A stretch of 64,000 bases of DNA from the NCBI GenBank assembly GCA_003388555.1, contig QQVD01000053.1, positions 100,420 to 164,419 on the forward strand, in the 5' to 3' direction. Source of the DNA: Acidobacteriota bacterium. Lineage in GTDB: Bacteria > Acidobacteriota > Thermoanaerobaculia > Multivoradales > Multivoraceae. Numbering within the stretch: the stretch's first letter is position 1; every line of letters begins with the position of its first letter. The notes below the pieces were generated by a model that worked only from the letters and a program-made list of their open reading frames with translations, ran no database searches and had not been told where the DNA came from. Shown here in pieces: positions 26,046 through 34,340 of this stretch. The position numbers were made by a program, and so were the translations under genes.

Positions 26046-28412
26046 TCAGAAGGTCCACGAGATGCCGAAGGAGGGCAACAGCCCGAGCCACTCCTCCGGA
26101 GTCGGTCGATAGACGGCGTTCCCCTGTTCGTCTACCAGGAAGTTGCCACCATCGACCTCGAAACCGGCGTCGTTCCTACGGTTGTAGAGATTCTGCACAT
26201 CGATGAAGAGCTCCAGAACACTGCGTTTGAGCGCGAAGCGGCGGGAAGCGCGAACGTCCAGGCGGTGGTAGTCGTCGAGCCGAACCGACCTCAGCTCGCC
26301 GACCACCGGTACGGCGATGGGCTCGCCATCCGGTCCGCTGCCGAGCGTGGCCGTAACCGGAGTCGTCGGCCAGCCCGTGTGATACATCCAGACGCCGTTG
26401 AAGCTCCAGCGCGGAGTCGGTCGCCATGAGACGCCGAGGTTCATGGCGTGGGTCTGATCGTTGGCGCGGAGCACGTCGCGGCCGTCGAGGTCGTCCGTCG
26501 CCTCGGACCAGGCGTAGTTGGCCCACCAGTCCAAGGTGCCGCCTCCTCGGCGCCCCAAGAAGAGCTCGGCGCCGCGCGCCTCGGCCGCATCAGGTGCGAT
26601 GAGGATCCGGTCGTTGGCCGTCTCGGGGTTGAGCACGAAGGTCTGGAAGACGTTCTCGTACCGTGGCCTGACGTCCTCGATCACGCGCTGGTAGGCCTCG
26701 AGACGGACGTCCCAGGAAGCCGCCCGCGCCCTGAAGGTGCGTTCCAGGCCGAGAATGCGGTGTTCGGCGCGCTCGGCGCCGAAGAAGGTCGTCTCTCCGT
26801 CCTCCACCTGCAGCTCGTTCGGCCGCTGGCTCTGGTGGAAGTGACCCCAGGCGAACCGACCTCGCCAGCCGCCGCCGAGGTCGAGAAGGCCGTTGATCCG
26901 TGGCGAGACGTGATCCTCGTCGGTCAACGAGTGGCGGTCCCAACGGGCCCCCGCTTCGATCACGAAGCGAGGCGTGACCTGCCAGCGATCGGCCAGGTAG
27001 AGGCCGAAGTGATCGCTCTCGAAGCTGCCGGTGAAGCTGGTGATCGGTTCGACACCGAAGGCACTGGCGACGACGTCGATGAGGGCGAGCTCGTTGAAGT
27101 AGTCGTACTCGGCCTCGTAGCGCCGGGCCTCCCAGCCGCTCTTGAGGAAATGTGCATCGCCGAGCTGCCAGGAGAGATCCTGGCGGCCCTGCAGGACATC
27201 CAGGTTGCGCACGTCGCGGATCTCGAAGTCGCGCGACGGGCTTTCCTCCTGGGTCCGACGATCGCGATCGACCTGGCCGATCGACAGCATCGACTCGAGC
27301 ACGCCGCTCTGGCCGAGGAGGGCGATGTGACGAGTCCAGAGGTAGTCGTTGCCGTAGCTGCTGTCGGTGCTCTCCTCCTCGAAGCCGCCGTCTTCGCGTT
27401 CACGTTCGAACTCGTCGTTGCTGTCCGAAGAGAGCAGAGCCTGGACCGTCAGCTCCTGTTTCGGGCCCAGATCGAAGCTCACCTTGCTCAGCACGTCCCA
27501 GTACGCGGGCCCGCTGCCGCGGCGGATCTCGTCCTCGCTCTCCTCCTCGCCGGCGATGTCGAGCACGATGTCGAGCCAGCCACGGCGCGCGGACGCGAAG
27601 TAGGAGCCACCTTCCCAGCGACCGCTGGTGGAGCCCCAGGCGTTCAGCAGGCTGATGCCAACCTGGGAAGTGCGGTCACCCGGAGTGAAGGTCTCGAGGT
27701 CGAGCACGGCCGCACTGCGGTCGCCATACTCGACCGGGAACCCGCCGGTGAAGAGGTCGACGCCGCCGAGCATCTCCGGGTCGATGATGCTGAAGATGTT
27801 CTGGTAGTCCTTGAGGTGATACGGCTCGAAGATCTCCAGGCCGTCGATCTCGTAGCGCACCTCCCGCGTCAGACCGCCTCGGACGTTGAACTCGGCCGAC
27901 GCGTCATTCGAGGTCACGCCCGGCAGCGCCGTGATCGCTCGCACGACGTCGTCGCCGAAGTGGGGCATCTCGCGCAGTTCCTCGGCACTGAGGGCGGAAG
28001 AACGTGCTGGTGCGTCGCGACCGATCGAGTAGCTGCCGACGACGTCGATCGAGTCGAGGGTGACCTCCGCCGCCTGCAGGCGGATGAGGAGCTCCGCAGA
28101 GGGCGAGTCGCGGCTCACCTCGGTCGAGACCTCCCCGACCACGAATCCCGGCGCCGCCGCGATCACGCGATAGCTGCCCTCTGGCACGCCCCGCAGCACG
28201 AAGGACCCGTCGCTGTCGGTGGAGACGGTCTTGATGACCCGTGGATCGAGTCCCACCTCGGCACCCAGGAGGGGTACGTCGTCCGTGGTGACGACCCGGC
28301 CCTCGATCTGGCCGAGGTAGCGCTTGGCATCTTCTGACACGGCGGCCGCGGGCCAGCCGGTCACCAGGAACACCGTGGCGACGAGGATCGGTTGACGAAT
28401 CAGGGACGACAT
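26046..28412 (-). CDS. TonB-dependent receptor with CarboxypepD_reg domain
   Basis: 788 residues from the ATG at 28412, which has AGGAG seven bases upstream; the ATG two codons earlier lies too close to that site. A signal peptide (IRQPILVATVFLVTGWPAAAVS) leads to a CarboxypepD_reg sandwich (GQIEGRVVTTDDVPLLGAEVGLD, about 36-115). The plug (FGDDVVRAITALPGVTSNDASAEFNVRGGL, about 150-235) and a barrel ending in PSFGISWTF follow. It is the oar-like/BtuB-like class found where TonB receptors take up larger substrates. No ligand can be assigned. Genes for two small proteins precede it, and a two-component system follows on the same strand. Confidence 0.88.
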   Translation of the reverse strand: MSSLIRQPILVATVFLVTGWPAAAVSEDAKRYLGQIEGRVVTTDDVPLLGAEVGLDPRVIKTVSTDSDGSFVLRGVPEGSYRVIAAAPGFVVGEVSTEVSRDSPSAELLIRLQAAEVTLDSIDVVGSYSIGRDAPARSSALSAEELREMPHFGDDVVRAITALPGVTSNDASAEFNVRGGLTREVRYEIDGLEIFEPYHLKDYQNIFSIIDPEMLGGVDLFTGGFPVEYGDRSAAVLDLETFTPGDRTSQVGISLLNAWGSTSGRWEGGSYFASARRGWLDIVLDIAGEEESEDEIRRGSGPAYWDVLSKVSFDLGPKQELTVQALLSSDSNDEFEREREDGGFEEESTDSSYGNDYLWTRHIALLGQSGVLESMLSIGQVDRDRRTQEESPSRDFEIRDVRNLDVLQGRQDLSWQLGDAHFLKSGWEARRYEAEYDYFNELALIDVVASAFGVEPITSFTGSFESDHFGLYLADRWQVTPRFVIEAGARWDRHSLTDEDHVSPRINGLLDLGGGWRGRFAWGHFHQSQRPNELQVEDGETTFFGAERAEHRILGLERTFRARAASWDVRLEAYQRVIEDVRPRYENVFQTFVLNPETANDRILIAPDAAEARGAELFLGRRGGGTLDWWANYAWSEATDDLDGRDVLRANDQTHAMNLGVSWRPTPRWSFNGVWMYHTGWPTTPVTATLGSGPDGEPIAVPVVGELRSVRLDDYHRLDVRASRRFALKRSVLELFIDVQNLYNRRNDAGFEVDGGNFLVDEQGNAVYRPTPEEWLGLLPSFGISWTF

Positions 28413-28725
28413 CTTCATTCTCCTACTGGGGCGGCCGTCGGCCAAGCGAGGGAACGATAGAGGGCCGTCCGTGAACGCAACGCGACCACCGTGTGAACGC
28501 AGCGTGAACGCGGCGTGAATCAGTTCGTGCGGAGGCGGCGCTTCGGATGATTCTGCTTCGTCGGCACAGCGCCGCTGTCGGCCCTCCCGGTGCCCCGGCG
28601 ACGGCCCGCGCGCTTCCAAGCATGCACGGTCGCAGGACCGTTGCCCGCGGGGTCAGCCGCGAACCGTGCGCGACCAAACCCCGCCGGCGGCGTGCCGGGC
28701 CGCTCACCAGAGCGACCCGGCCTTC
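28413..28725. other. Gene-free 313-bp stretch upstream of the TonB receptor
   Basis: No coding signal beyond GC-rich chance frames. It contains closely spaced near-repeats of GTGAACGCRRCG (28468-28518: gtgaacgcaacg, gtgaacgcagcg, gtgaacgcggcg) about 55-105 bases upstream of the receptor start. These could be regulator binding sites, for example for the adjacent OmpR-type protein, which typically binds direct repeats. Confidence 0.45.
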
Positions 28726-28899
28726 CTACCGCACGTCCGACGGACGGCGGCTCGCTTCGTCGGAGAGATCCTGCGGCGCGGTCCGAGGTTCCAGGCGCTT
28801 CCGCCTCGAGAGGCGGTTGCGGACCTCGGCCACGACGATGAACCCGACGAAGGCGCTCGACAACCCGAGGACCACGATGGTCCCAACGTCGAAGGTCAT
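28726..28899 (-). CDS. Small single-span membrane protein
   Basis: 57 residues: MTFDVGTIVVLGLSSAFVGFIV forms one membrane helix, followed by a basic cytoplasmic tail (RNRLSRRKRLEPR). The start is supported by AAAGGGGAA five bases upstream of ATG 28899. No family is recognised. It lies between a small exported protein and the TonB receptor on the same strand and may belong to that unit. Reality rests on the ribosome-binding site and the helix alone. Confidence 0.5.
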   Translation of the reverse strand: MTFDVGTIVVLGLSSAFVGFIVVAEVRNRLSRRKRLEPRTAPQDLSDEASRRPSDVR

Positions 28900-28955
28900 G
28901 CGTTCCCCTTTTCCCTGGAGCAGCCCAGGAGTCGTTGATGGATCCGACGAAAGGG

Positions 28956-29282
28956 TCAGACCCCAGGGGGAGGACCGCGTTGGCGGTGGGCCGAGGCTTC
29001 CAGGCGCCGGACGACGGCGGACCGTTCGATGGCCGCCTGCGACACGCCTGCCGACGGGGCAGCCGTCGGCGGCACCAGCACGACCAGGAGCTTGGCATCT
29101 CGGCTCGGCGCCGGAGACGGATCCGCCGGCACCACGAGAACGCCACCGTCGGCCGCGGAGCCCGAGAGCAGAGCCCGAGGGGCGCCGTGCAGGTGCCCGT
29201 CGGCGGCCCGGCCGGCCGCCGCCTCGGCGAGAGACGCCGCGACCAGACAGACCAGCGCGGTGACGACGCGGAGTTGCCTCAT
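28956..29282 (-). CDS. Putative small exported protein
   Basis: 108 residues beginning with a credible signal peptide (MRQLRVVTALVCLVAASLAEAAAG). The mature part has a hydrophobic strand-like centre (AKLLVVLVPPTA) and a Pro/Arg-rich end. No family is recognised. It is on the same strand as the small membrane protein and TonB receptor. The upstream TAGGA is ten bases from the ATG, a weak site. A chance frame cannot be excluded. Confidence 0.4.
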   Translation of the reverse strand: MRQLRVVTALVCLVAASLAEAAAGRAADGHLHGAPRALLSGSAADGGVLVVPADPSPAPSRDAKLLVVLVPPTAAPSAGVSQAAIERSAVVRRLEASAHRQRGPPPGV

Positions 29283-29450
29283 GCCGGGGGCATCCTACGC
29301 CCTCGGCCCTATTGCCGGAGCTCTGAAGACACCACCGGAAGCACGATGACGCGGCGAGCGTCGACGAGCACGCACCCGCGACTTTCCTCGCCGATGGACG
29401 GCGCACCCGCCCCGGCCGAGGTGGCGAAGGCCCTGTGGGACGGCTTGCCA

Positions 29451-29512
29451 GACTCCCCGGGATCCGCCACCGAGCTCCAGCGCGCGAGCTGGAGCGCCCG
29501 CCGAGAGTTCCG
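29451..29512. repeat. Dispersed hairpin element, copy 1
   Basis: A stem GCTCCAG/CTGGAGC (29474-29495) is embedded in flanks GACTCCCCGGGATCCGCCACC and CGCCCGCCGAGAGTTCC. A closely similar block lies at 30995-31054, with the same flanks and a longer stem. It sits in the 293-bp gap downstream of fic and looks like a REP-like intergenic element. Confidence 0.6.
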
Positions 29513-29575
29513 CACTAGCGAGCCGGCGGGTCAAGCCGAGATTCGCGCGAATCTCGCAGTCAAGCGACCGCTCGC

Positions 29576-30718
29576 TCAAGAGGGATCTGCCACTCCGACC
29601 CGAGCGATCTCTTCAGCGAAGTAGAGCATCGGACGTCCGTCCAGCAGTGTCACGATCCCAAGATCGCGAAGGCGTTCTAGGTCTTTCCTTGCGGTCGGAT
29701 ACGTGACGTCGAAGACCCTCGCAATGGTCGGTACGTCGGTGATCGGCATGATCGAGAAGAATCGATCCACGATCCCGGCGAGCCTTGCCTGGAATCCGCT
29801 GCCGGCGACTCGACGCTGGTAGTCCTTCTCCAGCGCAATGAGGTTGTCGAGCCTTGCTCTTGCGTCCTGCGCCTGGTCGATGGTCCCACGTAGGCAGAAA
29901 AGGAGCCAAGGCTCCCAAGCTCCACGCGCGCTGACATTGAACATGAGATCGATGTACTCATCCTTGTGGCGGTCGAACCACGCACTCATGTAGAGCCAGG
30001 GCTTCTCGAGCTTGCACTGGCGAGCGATCATGAGGGCCAAGAGGAGACGGCCGACCCTACCGTTGCCGTCGACGAAGGGGTGGATCGTCTCAAACTGGTA
30101 GTGAACCATGAAGGCCCATAGAAGCGGGTGTATCCCCTTGGGGGGCTCGTTGAGTACTTTCTCCAACTCGTCTAGACAGTCCGGAAGCTGTTCAGGCGGC
30201 GGGGGAACGAACCTCCGATCCGAGCCGATATGTACTTGAACGCGACGGAAGGCCCCCGGGCTCTTGTCGCGCCCTCTCACTTCCTCCAGCAGTCTGGCGT
30301 GGAGCCGTCTGATCAGGCGCAGACAGAACGGGATTTCGTCTAGGAGCTCGAGGCCCAACTGCATGGCCGAAGCGTAGTTGTGGACCTCTTTGACCGAGGC
30401 AACGGAATCGCCTCGAGGCGAAGCCGAGAACTCGAAGAGCAGCAGCTCTTGCGGCGTCGCATAGGTCCCCTCCAAGCTGCTGCTCTTGAGAGCTTCCCGA
30501 TTCCTCAAAGGCCGGAGAATGAGCTCGGGAGTGGCGACATGCTGTCCGGCTCCATCGAGTTTGCCCAGCTCCTGAACCGCGGTCAGAAGCAGATCGACGA
30601 CTTCGCCAGACGTCGCGCGGGATCGGGGCAGTGGATCTGGTACGAAGGCGACGTTCTCGGGGGGTGGGATTCGGAAGAGCCGCCCTGCTTTGGACTCACT
30701 GAAGCGGCCAACGTCCAA
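29576..30718 (-). CDS. Fic-family AMP-transferase-like protein
   Basis: 380 residues from a TTG start with AAGGAG six bases upstream. The Fic motif HPFVDGNGRVGR (213-224) is complete, with catalytic His213. An N-terminal inhibitory helix carries SSSLEG (79-84), whose Glu83 fits the (S/T)xxxE(G/N) motif and would block ATP binding, making this an autoinhibited class II Fic protein. A Fic_N-type domain precedes it. The C-terminus is a winged helix (TDVPTIARVFDVTYPTARKDLERLRDLGIVTLLDG), typical of chromosomal Fic regulators. Targets are unknown. Codon use and lower GC in part of the gene hint at transfer. Confidence 0.9.
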   Translation of the reverse strand: MDVGRFSESKAGRLFRIPPPENVAFVPDPLPRSRATSGEVVDLLLTAVQELGKLDGAGQHVATPELILRPLRNREALKSSSLEGTYATPQELLLFEFSASPRGDSVASVKEVHNYASAMQLGLELLDEIPFCLRLIRRLHARLLEEVRGRDKSPGAFRRVQVHIGSDRRFVPPPPEQLPDCLDELEKVLNEPPKGIHPLLWAFMVHYQFETIHPFVDGNGRVGRLLLALMIARQCKLEKPWLYMSAWFDRHKDEYIDLMFNVSARGAWEPWLLFCLRGTIDQAQDARARLDNLIALEKDYQRRVAGSGFQARLAGIVDRFFSIMPITDVPTIARVFDVTYPTARKDLERLRDLGIVTLLDGRPMLYFAEEIARVGVADPS

Positions 30719-30744
30719 GTAGAGCTCCTTTTCGCTGGCGATCT

Positions 30745-30799
30745 CGAATTAAAGCATCGGGGGTCATATTTTAATTCGGACCCGTTGCTTAAAGCAACG
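30745..30799 (-). promoter_or_regulatory. AT-rich double-hairpin island, candidate fic promoter
   Basis: Two inverted repeats lie side by side: CGAATTAAA with TTTAATTCG (30745-30753/30770-30778) and CGTTGCTT-A-AAGCAACG (30783-30799). On the fic strand TTGCTT and TAAAAT are 18 bases apart and could act as -35 and -10. The block is far more AT-rich than its surroundings and may alternatively be a remnant of a small mobile element. Confidence 0.4.
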
Positions 30800-30994
30800 C
30801 GCAACTCATCCTCGAACTCCGCAGGTACTACGCCGACCCCGACGGCGAGATCGTCACCGACGAGGCATTCCTGCGACTCGCCATGCGTAGACCCCTGCCT
30901 TCGCGGGGATGACAGAGGGAGAGGGAAGCCCGCTGAACCGCCACGACCAGCGGCACGAGCAGGGAGCTGGTAGTCCAGCTCGGCTTTCTTGCTC

Positions 30995-31054
30995 AACTCC
31001 CGGGATTCGCCGCCAAGCTCCAGCGCTCGCGCTGGAGCAACCGCCCAGAATCCC
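30995..31054. repeat. Dispersed hairpin element, copy 2
   Basis: A 9-bp perfect stem GCTCCAGCG-CTCG-CGCTGGAGC (31017-31038) between flanks ACTCCCGGGATTCGCCGCC and CCGCCCAGAATCCCGG. The flanks match copy 1 at 29451-29512. A third, more diverged block at 31157-31220 keeps the outer parts (GGGATTCGC... GAGAATCCCG) but has a different hairpin, CGACTCC-CTAT-GGAGTCG. Confidence 0.6.
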
Positions 31055-31258
31055 GGATGGGGACCTGCGACGACCGAAAGTAGGAGCTGGTAGCCATGCT
31101 GAAGAACAGCAACGCCACGCGCTACCACCGCGGCCGATCCAGATAGTCGCTTCCCTGGGATTCGCGTTGAAGCGCTCGACTCCCTATGGAGTCGATCGCT
31201 GCAACCCGAGAATCCCGTACGGGGACCTGCGACGAGCGACGACCGAAGGAAGGAGCGA

Positions 31259-31311
31259 GGAGCTGGTAGCCCGTACGGGATTCGAACCCGTGTTACCGGC
31301 GTGAGAGGCCG
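31259..31311. repeat. attL: 53-bp direct repeat with partial tRNA-Glu
   Basis: Identical to 45093-45145. It holds the 3' CCA end, T arm and anticodon-arm side of tRNA-Glu in minus orientation, then diverges inside the anticodon stem (GATAGC here against GGCGTC in the intact gene). It is not a tRNA gene. Together with the right copy it marks site-specific insertion by the adjacent tyrosine integrase. Confidence 0.85.
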
Positions 31312-31414
31312 ATAGCGACGTCCTCCCGCGTCCTTGGACATCGCCGCAAAGGCCCGCAGATACAGGCATTCATCCGTGTTAGTCTACCGTTGTGCACCCG
31401 CAATCCACGACGGT

Positions 31415-31435
31415 ACTTGACCCTCACTTGAACCA
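31415..31435 (+). repeat. 21-bp repeat inside attL end (candidate integrase arm site)
   Basis: ACTTGACCC-T-C/T-ACTTGAACC occurs here and at 45005-45025 in the same orientation with a single C/T difference. One copy lies inside each end of the element. Each copy itself contains two ACTTGA half-repeats 11 bases apart. Arm-type binding sites of tyrosine integrases have this layout. Confidence 0.55.
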
Positions 31436-31452
31436 GAGACGGCCGGCCGAGC

Positions 31453-32694
31453 ATGCCTGACCTCTCCACGAGGACCTCTCGCCGGCGCCTCCCACGCGAT
31501 CGGCGCATCCGTTGGGCGCGGGTCGCGAGGGGGCGAGCCGTCGGCTACCGGAACGCCGAGGAGAGCACGCGAGCCGGGAGCTGGTACGTGCGCCTCTACA
31601 AGGGCAGCGACTCCGGCGACTACTGGCGGGAGGTGCTCGGCGCCGCCGACGACCACGCACCCGCCAACGGCGTCGACATCCTCGACTACCGCCAGGCCGT
31701 GGCGAAAGCGAGCGAGTGGGCGCCCGGGCAGGTGACCAAGCCGGAGGCACTGACCGTCCGGGAGGCAGCGGCGCACTACCTCGACTGGTTCGAGCAGCAC
31801 TGCAAGAGCCTGGGCCAGACGCAGGCGCTGGTCGATGCCCACATCCTGCCGAAGCTCGGCTCCCAGCGAGTCGCGGACCTCACCGCTCCCGTACTCCGTC
31901 GCTGGCACGAGCAGCTGGCCAAGAGCCCCGCGAGAGTCCGCGGAGGCGGCAAGCGCAAGCTCGAGACGGAAGACCACCACCGGGCGCGCCGGGTCTCCGC
32001 CAACAACGGACTGAAGACTCTCAAGGCTCTCCTGAACCGGGCCGTCGTGGATGGCCTCGCCGAGCCGAGCGCTGCATGGTCGAAGGTGAAGCCCTTCCGT
32101 GGGGTCGACAGGGCGCGCCATCGCTTCCTCGAAACCGAGGACTTGCGGCGCCTACTGAACTCCGCGCCGAAGGCCTTCCGGAACGTCGTAGAGGCGGCAG
32201 TCCACACCGGCGCCCGCTACGGCGAGCTCTGCGCTCTCGAGGTGCGCGACTTCTCCCACGATTCCCGAGCGATCCTCTTCGCCAAGACGAAGTCCAGCGC
32301 ACCGCGCCACGTTCACCTCTCCGACGAGGGCATGGCGTTCTTCGAAGAGCTGACCGCTGGCCGGAAGGGCACGGCTCGAATGCTCCTCCGAGCCGACGGT
32401 GAGCCATGGGGCAAGAACCACCAGTCCCGGCCGATGCGCGAGGCCTGCGAGGCCGTGGGTATCGACCCGCCGATCGTCTTCCACGAGCTGAGGCACACCT
32501 ACGCGAGCCTCTACCTCATGAGTGGCGGCAGCCTCGTATCCCTGGCGAAGCAGCTGGGCCACACCACGACTCGAATGGTCGAGAAGCACTACGGCCACCT
32601 GGCCGACCAGTGGCGGCAGGAGGAAGCCGCGAAGCACGCTCCGAAGCTCGGCAGGCGGAAGGGCCGTCTGTCGCGACTGAGGGCGAGACGATGA
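31453..32694 (+). CDS. Tyrosine-type site-specific recombinase (integrase)
   Basis: 413 residues. An N-terminal basic region and SAM-like core-binding domain (about 95-190) precede the catalytic domain (about 225-400). Catalytic residues are visible: Arg in TGARYGEL (about 255), Lys in AKTKSSAPRHVHL, HxxR in FHELRHTYAS (about 343-346), His in LGHTTTRMVEKHYGH and the nucleophile Tyr in that same segment (about 379). It lies 142 bases inside attL and reads into the element. It should catalyse integration at the tRNA-Glu gene and, with a directionality factor, excision. Confidence 0.93.
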   Translation: MPDLSTRTSRRRLPRDRRIRWARVARGRAVGYRNAEESTRAGSWYVRLYKGSDSGDYWREVLGAADDHAPANGVDILDYRQAVAKASEWAPGQVTKPEALTVREAAAHYLDWFEQHCKSLGQTQALVDAHILPKLGSQRVADLTAPVLRRWHEQLAKSPARVRGGGKRKLETEDHHRARRVSANNGLKTLKALLNRAVVDGLAEPSAAWSKVKPFRGVDRARHRFLETEDLRRLLNSAPKAFRNVVEAAVHTGARYGELCALEVRDFSHDSRAILFAKTKSSAPRHVHLSDEGMAFFEELTAGRKGTARMLLRADGEPWGKNHQSRPMREACEAVGIDPPIVFHELRHTYASLYLMSGGSLVSLAKQLGHTTTRMVEKHYGHLADQWRQEEAAKHAPKLGRRKGRLSRLRARR

Positions 32695-33116
32695 AGGAAG
32701 GTGACCACATGCTTGGAGAGGCTCCAGACGCCCCCCGAACTCAGCGCGAGGCCGCTCTATACATCAAGCTGCTCTGTCGCTCCGGCGAGTTCCCAGACTT
32801 CGGGCTCCTGGCCAGTCTTGGCCTTCGCGGCCATCGAAGGGACGAGCTGTTCGATGCGGTGGAACAAGGCTACGAGGAGTTCCTCGGTGTGATGGGCAGG
32901 ATCGCCGAAGACCACGATCTCATGTCCAAGTCCCTCTTTCTGCTCGAACTCGGGGAGGACCATGCGGGCATTTGGGACCTCTCCATTGAGGAGCAGGAGC
33001 AGGTATTCGCCCTGACTCGAGCGGGGCAGGCACTACCCGAGCGCGCCTGGAAGATCATCGAGGCCGCCGATCAGCGGGTGGCCGAAGGTCGGGCCCTCTA
33101 TTCAGCAAGCCCCTGA
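32691..33116 (+). CDS. Hypothetical element protein
   Basis: 141 residues, acidic and mostly helical, no recognised domain. The ATG at 32691 overlaps the integrase stop (ATGA). A second ATG at 32709 with AAGGAAGG upstream may be the true start (MLGEAPDAPRTQREAALYI). The centre (LRGHRRDELFDAVEQGYEEFLGVMGRIAEDHDLMSKSL) looks like a helical bundle. Close packing with int suggests cotranscription. Confidence 0.55.
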   Translation: MKEGDHMLGEAPDAPRTQREAALYIKLLCRSGEFPDFGLLASLGLRGHRRDELFDAVEQGYEEFLGVMGRIAEDHDLMSKSLFLLELGEDHAGIWDLSIEEQEQVFALTRAGQALPERAWKIIEAADQRVAEGRALYSASP

Positions 33117-33153
33117 AGGCGTCTGGTGCCACCATCGATGGAAGGAAGGTCAC

Positions 33154-33366
33154 ATGATCGAAGATGACGGGCCGACTGGGCGGTGGCGGCCGGTTGGACA
33201 CCCGAAGAGGTTGGCCGCAGCCGTGAGGGAGGGCCTCCGGTTGGGCATGCTCGCCGCCATCGTCGACGCCGAGCAGGCAGGCCGCAAGGTCGATCGGCTT
33301 GGAGAACGCGGCGTCGACTCTCGCCGCGGCCTTCGACTCGTGCGAGCCTGCGACGGGGGCCGATGA
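33154..33366 (+). CDS. Small hypothetical element protein
   Basis: 70 residues, basic. GGAAGGAAGG lies just before the ATG, and its stop overlaps the next gene start (ATGA), which supports a real gene. MLAAIVDAEQAGRKVDRLGERGVDS resembles a short helix pair of the kind seen in small phage regulators, but no family is recognised. Confidence 0.5.
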   Translation: MIEDDGPTGRWRPVGHPKRLAAAVREGLRLGMLAAIVDAEQAGRKVDRLGERGVDSRRGLRLVRACDGGR

Positions 33367-33980
33367 GCGAGGGCAATCCCGTCCCTGACTGGCTCACGGC
33401 AGCCGACAGCGTCGGGGCCGGCGAGCTTGACGATCGCTGGATAGGCGACCCCGACAGGCTTGCAGACTTCCTCGAGAGGCACGGCAAGGCGCTAGGGAAG
33501 CTGCTGACGTTCCGGGCTCACGGTGTCCAGCTGAGTGAAGCGGAATCGCGGCAGGCTCTCTTCTACCTGTCGCTGCTGATCCGCGCCGAAGAGCCTCTTC
33601 TCGACGACGTCCGGGGGTTCTTGTCTGATGCGCTGCGTTCTATCGCACGAGGCAAGGACGCGAACGTCGCCTTCGGTGTCAAGAGCGGCTTCGGGGGGAA
33701 GCGTTCTGGCACACGTGGCCCCGCGGAGTGGCGGGCCCTACGCCAGAGGCTTCTCGCACTTGAAGCGAAGGCACTGCGCGAGGCCTTACCGGATCGGCCT
33801 TGGCTGGACATCGAGCAGGAGCTCGCTGAGCTGTACGGCGTCTCCGACTCCACGGTCGGCGAGGCAAGGCGCCGGCATGAACGGGGCGATCTCCCCTCAA
33901 CCCACCCGACGGATGACGAGCTTCTCGCTCGGCTCGACGACTATCGGTCCGAGGTTCTCAAGCTGCTACCCGGTCTCTAG
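33363..33980 (+). CDS. Hypothetical element protein with C-terminal HTH-like segment
   Basis: 205 residues. The N-terminal half is helical and acidic (RLADFLERHGKALGKLLTFRAHGVQLSEAESRQALFYLSLLIRAEEPLLDDVRGFLS). The centre is Gly/Arg rich (VKSGFGGKRSGTRGPAEW). Near the C-terminus WLDIEQELAELYGVSDSTVGEARRRH has the spacing of a helix-turn-helix. It may be a DNA-binding regulator of the element. It overlaps the previous gene by ATGA. Confidence 0.55.
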   Translation: MSEGNPVPDWLTAADSVGAGELDDRWIGDPDRLADFLERHGKALGKLLTFRAHGVQLSEAESRQALFYLSLLIRAEEPLLDDVRGFLSDALRSIARGKDANVAFGVKSGFGGKRSGTRGPAEWRALRQRLLALEAKALREALPDRPWLDIEQELAELYGVSDSTVGEARRRHERGDLPSTHPTDDELLARLDDYRSEVLKLLPGL

Positions 33981-34139
33981 GGCGCGTCGGTAGCTGGCTA
34001 GCCCCAGCGGCAGACAAGTCCCGCAGGCTGCGCCTCTCAGATCAAGTCGCATCTTGGTCCGTTGGTGTCGCTCGTGGCCCCTTCTATAGACAGTGGTCAC
34101 TCGCCACCAACGGCGAGCGATGACTGAGGAGATCGACCA

Positions 34140-34337
34140 GTGGCACCAGCAACCGACAAGCGCCTCGTGTACTCCGTTCCCGAGTTCTGCGAGGCCCACT
34201 CGATCAGCCGCGGCATGCTGTACAAGCTCTGGGCGGTGGGCGACGGCCCCACGCGCTCCAAGATCGGGCGCAAGACCGTGATCACCGCCGAGGCTGCAAG
34301 GCGCTGGCGGGAGCAGCTCGCAGGCGAGGCGGCCTGA
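34140..34337 (+). CDS. AlpA/excisionase-like helix-turn-helix protein
   Basis: 65 residues from GTG at 34140 (GAGGAG ten bases upstream). LVYSVPEFCEAHSISRGMLYKLWAVGDGPTRSKIGRKTVITAEAARRWREQL is the MerR-like HTH_17/AlpA fold shared by excisionases and satellite activators. In P4 and PICI elements AlpA-type proteins control excision and induction, so this is a good candidate for the directionality factor or master activator. It is separated from the genes before it by 159 bases and starts the replication block. Confidence 0.75.
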   Translation: MAPATDKRLVYSVPEFCEAHSISRGMLYKLWAVGDGPTRSKIGRKTVITAEAARRWREQLAGEAA

Positions 34338-34340
34338 ACA

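Larger units (their letters stand above)
30719..31258. other. Repeat-rich gene-free region left of the integration site
   Basis: Contains the AT-rich hairpins, a coding-like scrap of about 30 codons on the plus strand near 30806-30892 (reading LILELRRYYADPDGEIVTDE), a CCCCTGCCTTCGCGGGGATGA repeat at 30893-30913, and two related blocks (30995-31095, 31157-31271). Each block has a hairpin, then GGGACCTGCGACGA, and ends in GGAGCTGGTAGCC, the sequence that also begins attL. The scrap is probably a gene remnant. No intact gene is visible. Confidence 0.55.

Noticed and set aside
31259..31335. Second tRNA-Glu gene
   Set aside because: Only the 3' two-thirds are present. After the anticodon stem the sequence diverges and cannot form the acceptor stem. 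It is an att repeat.
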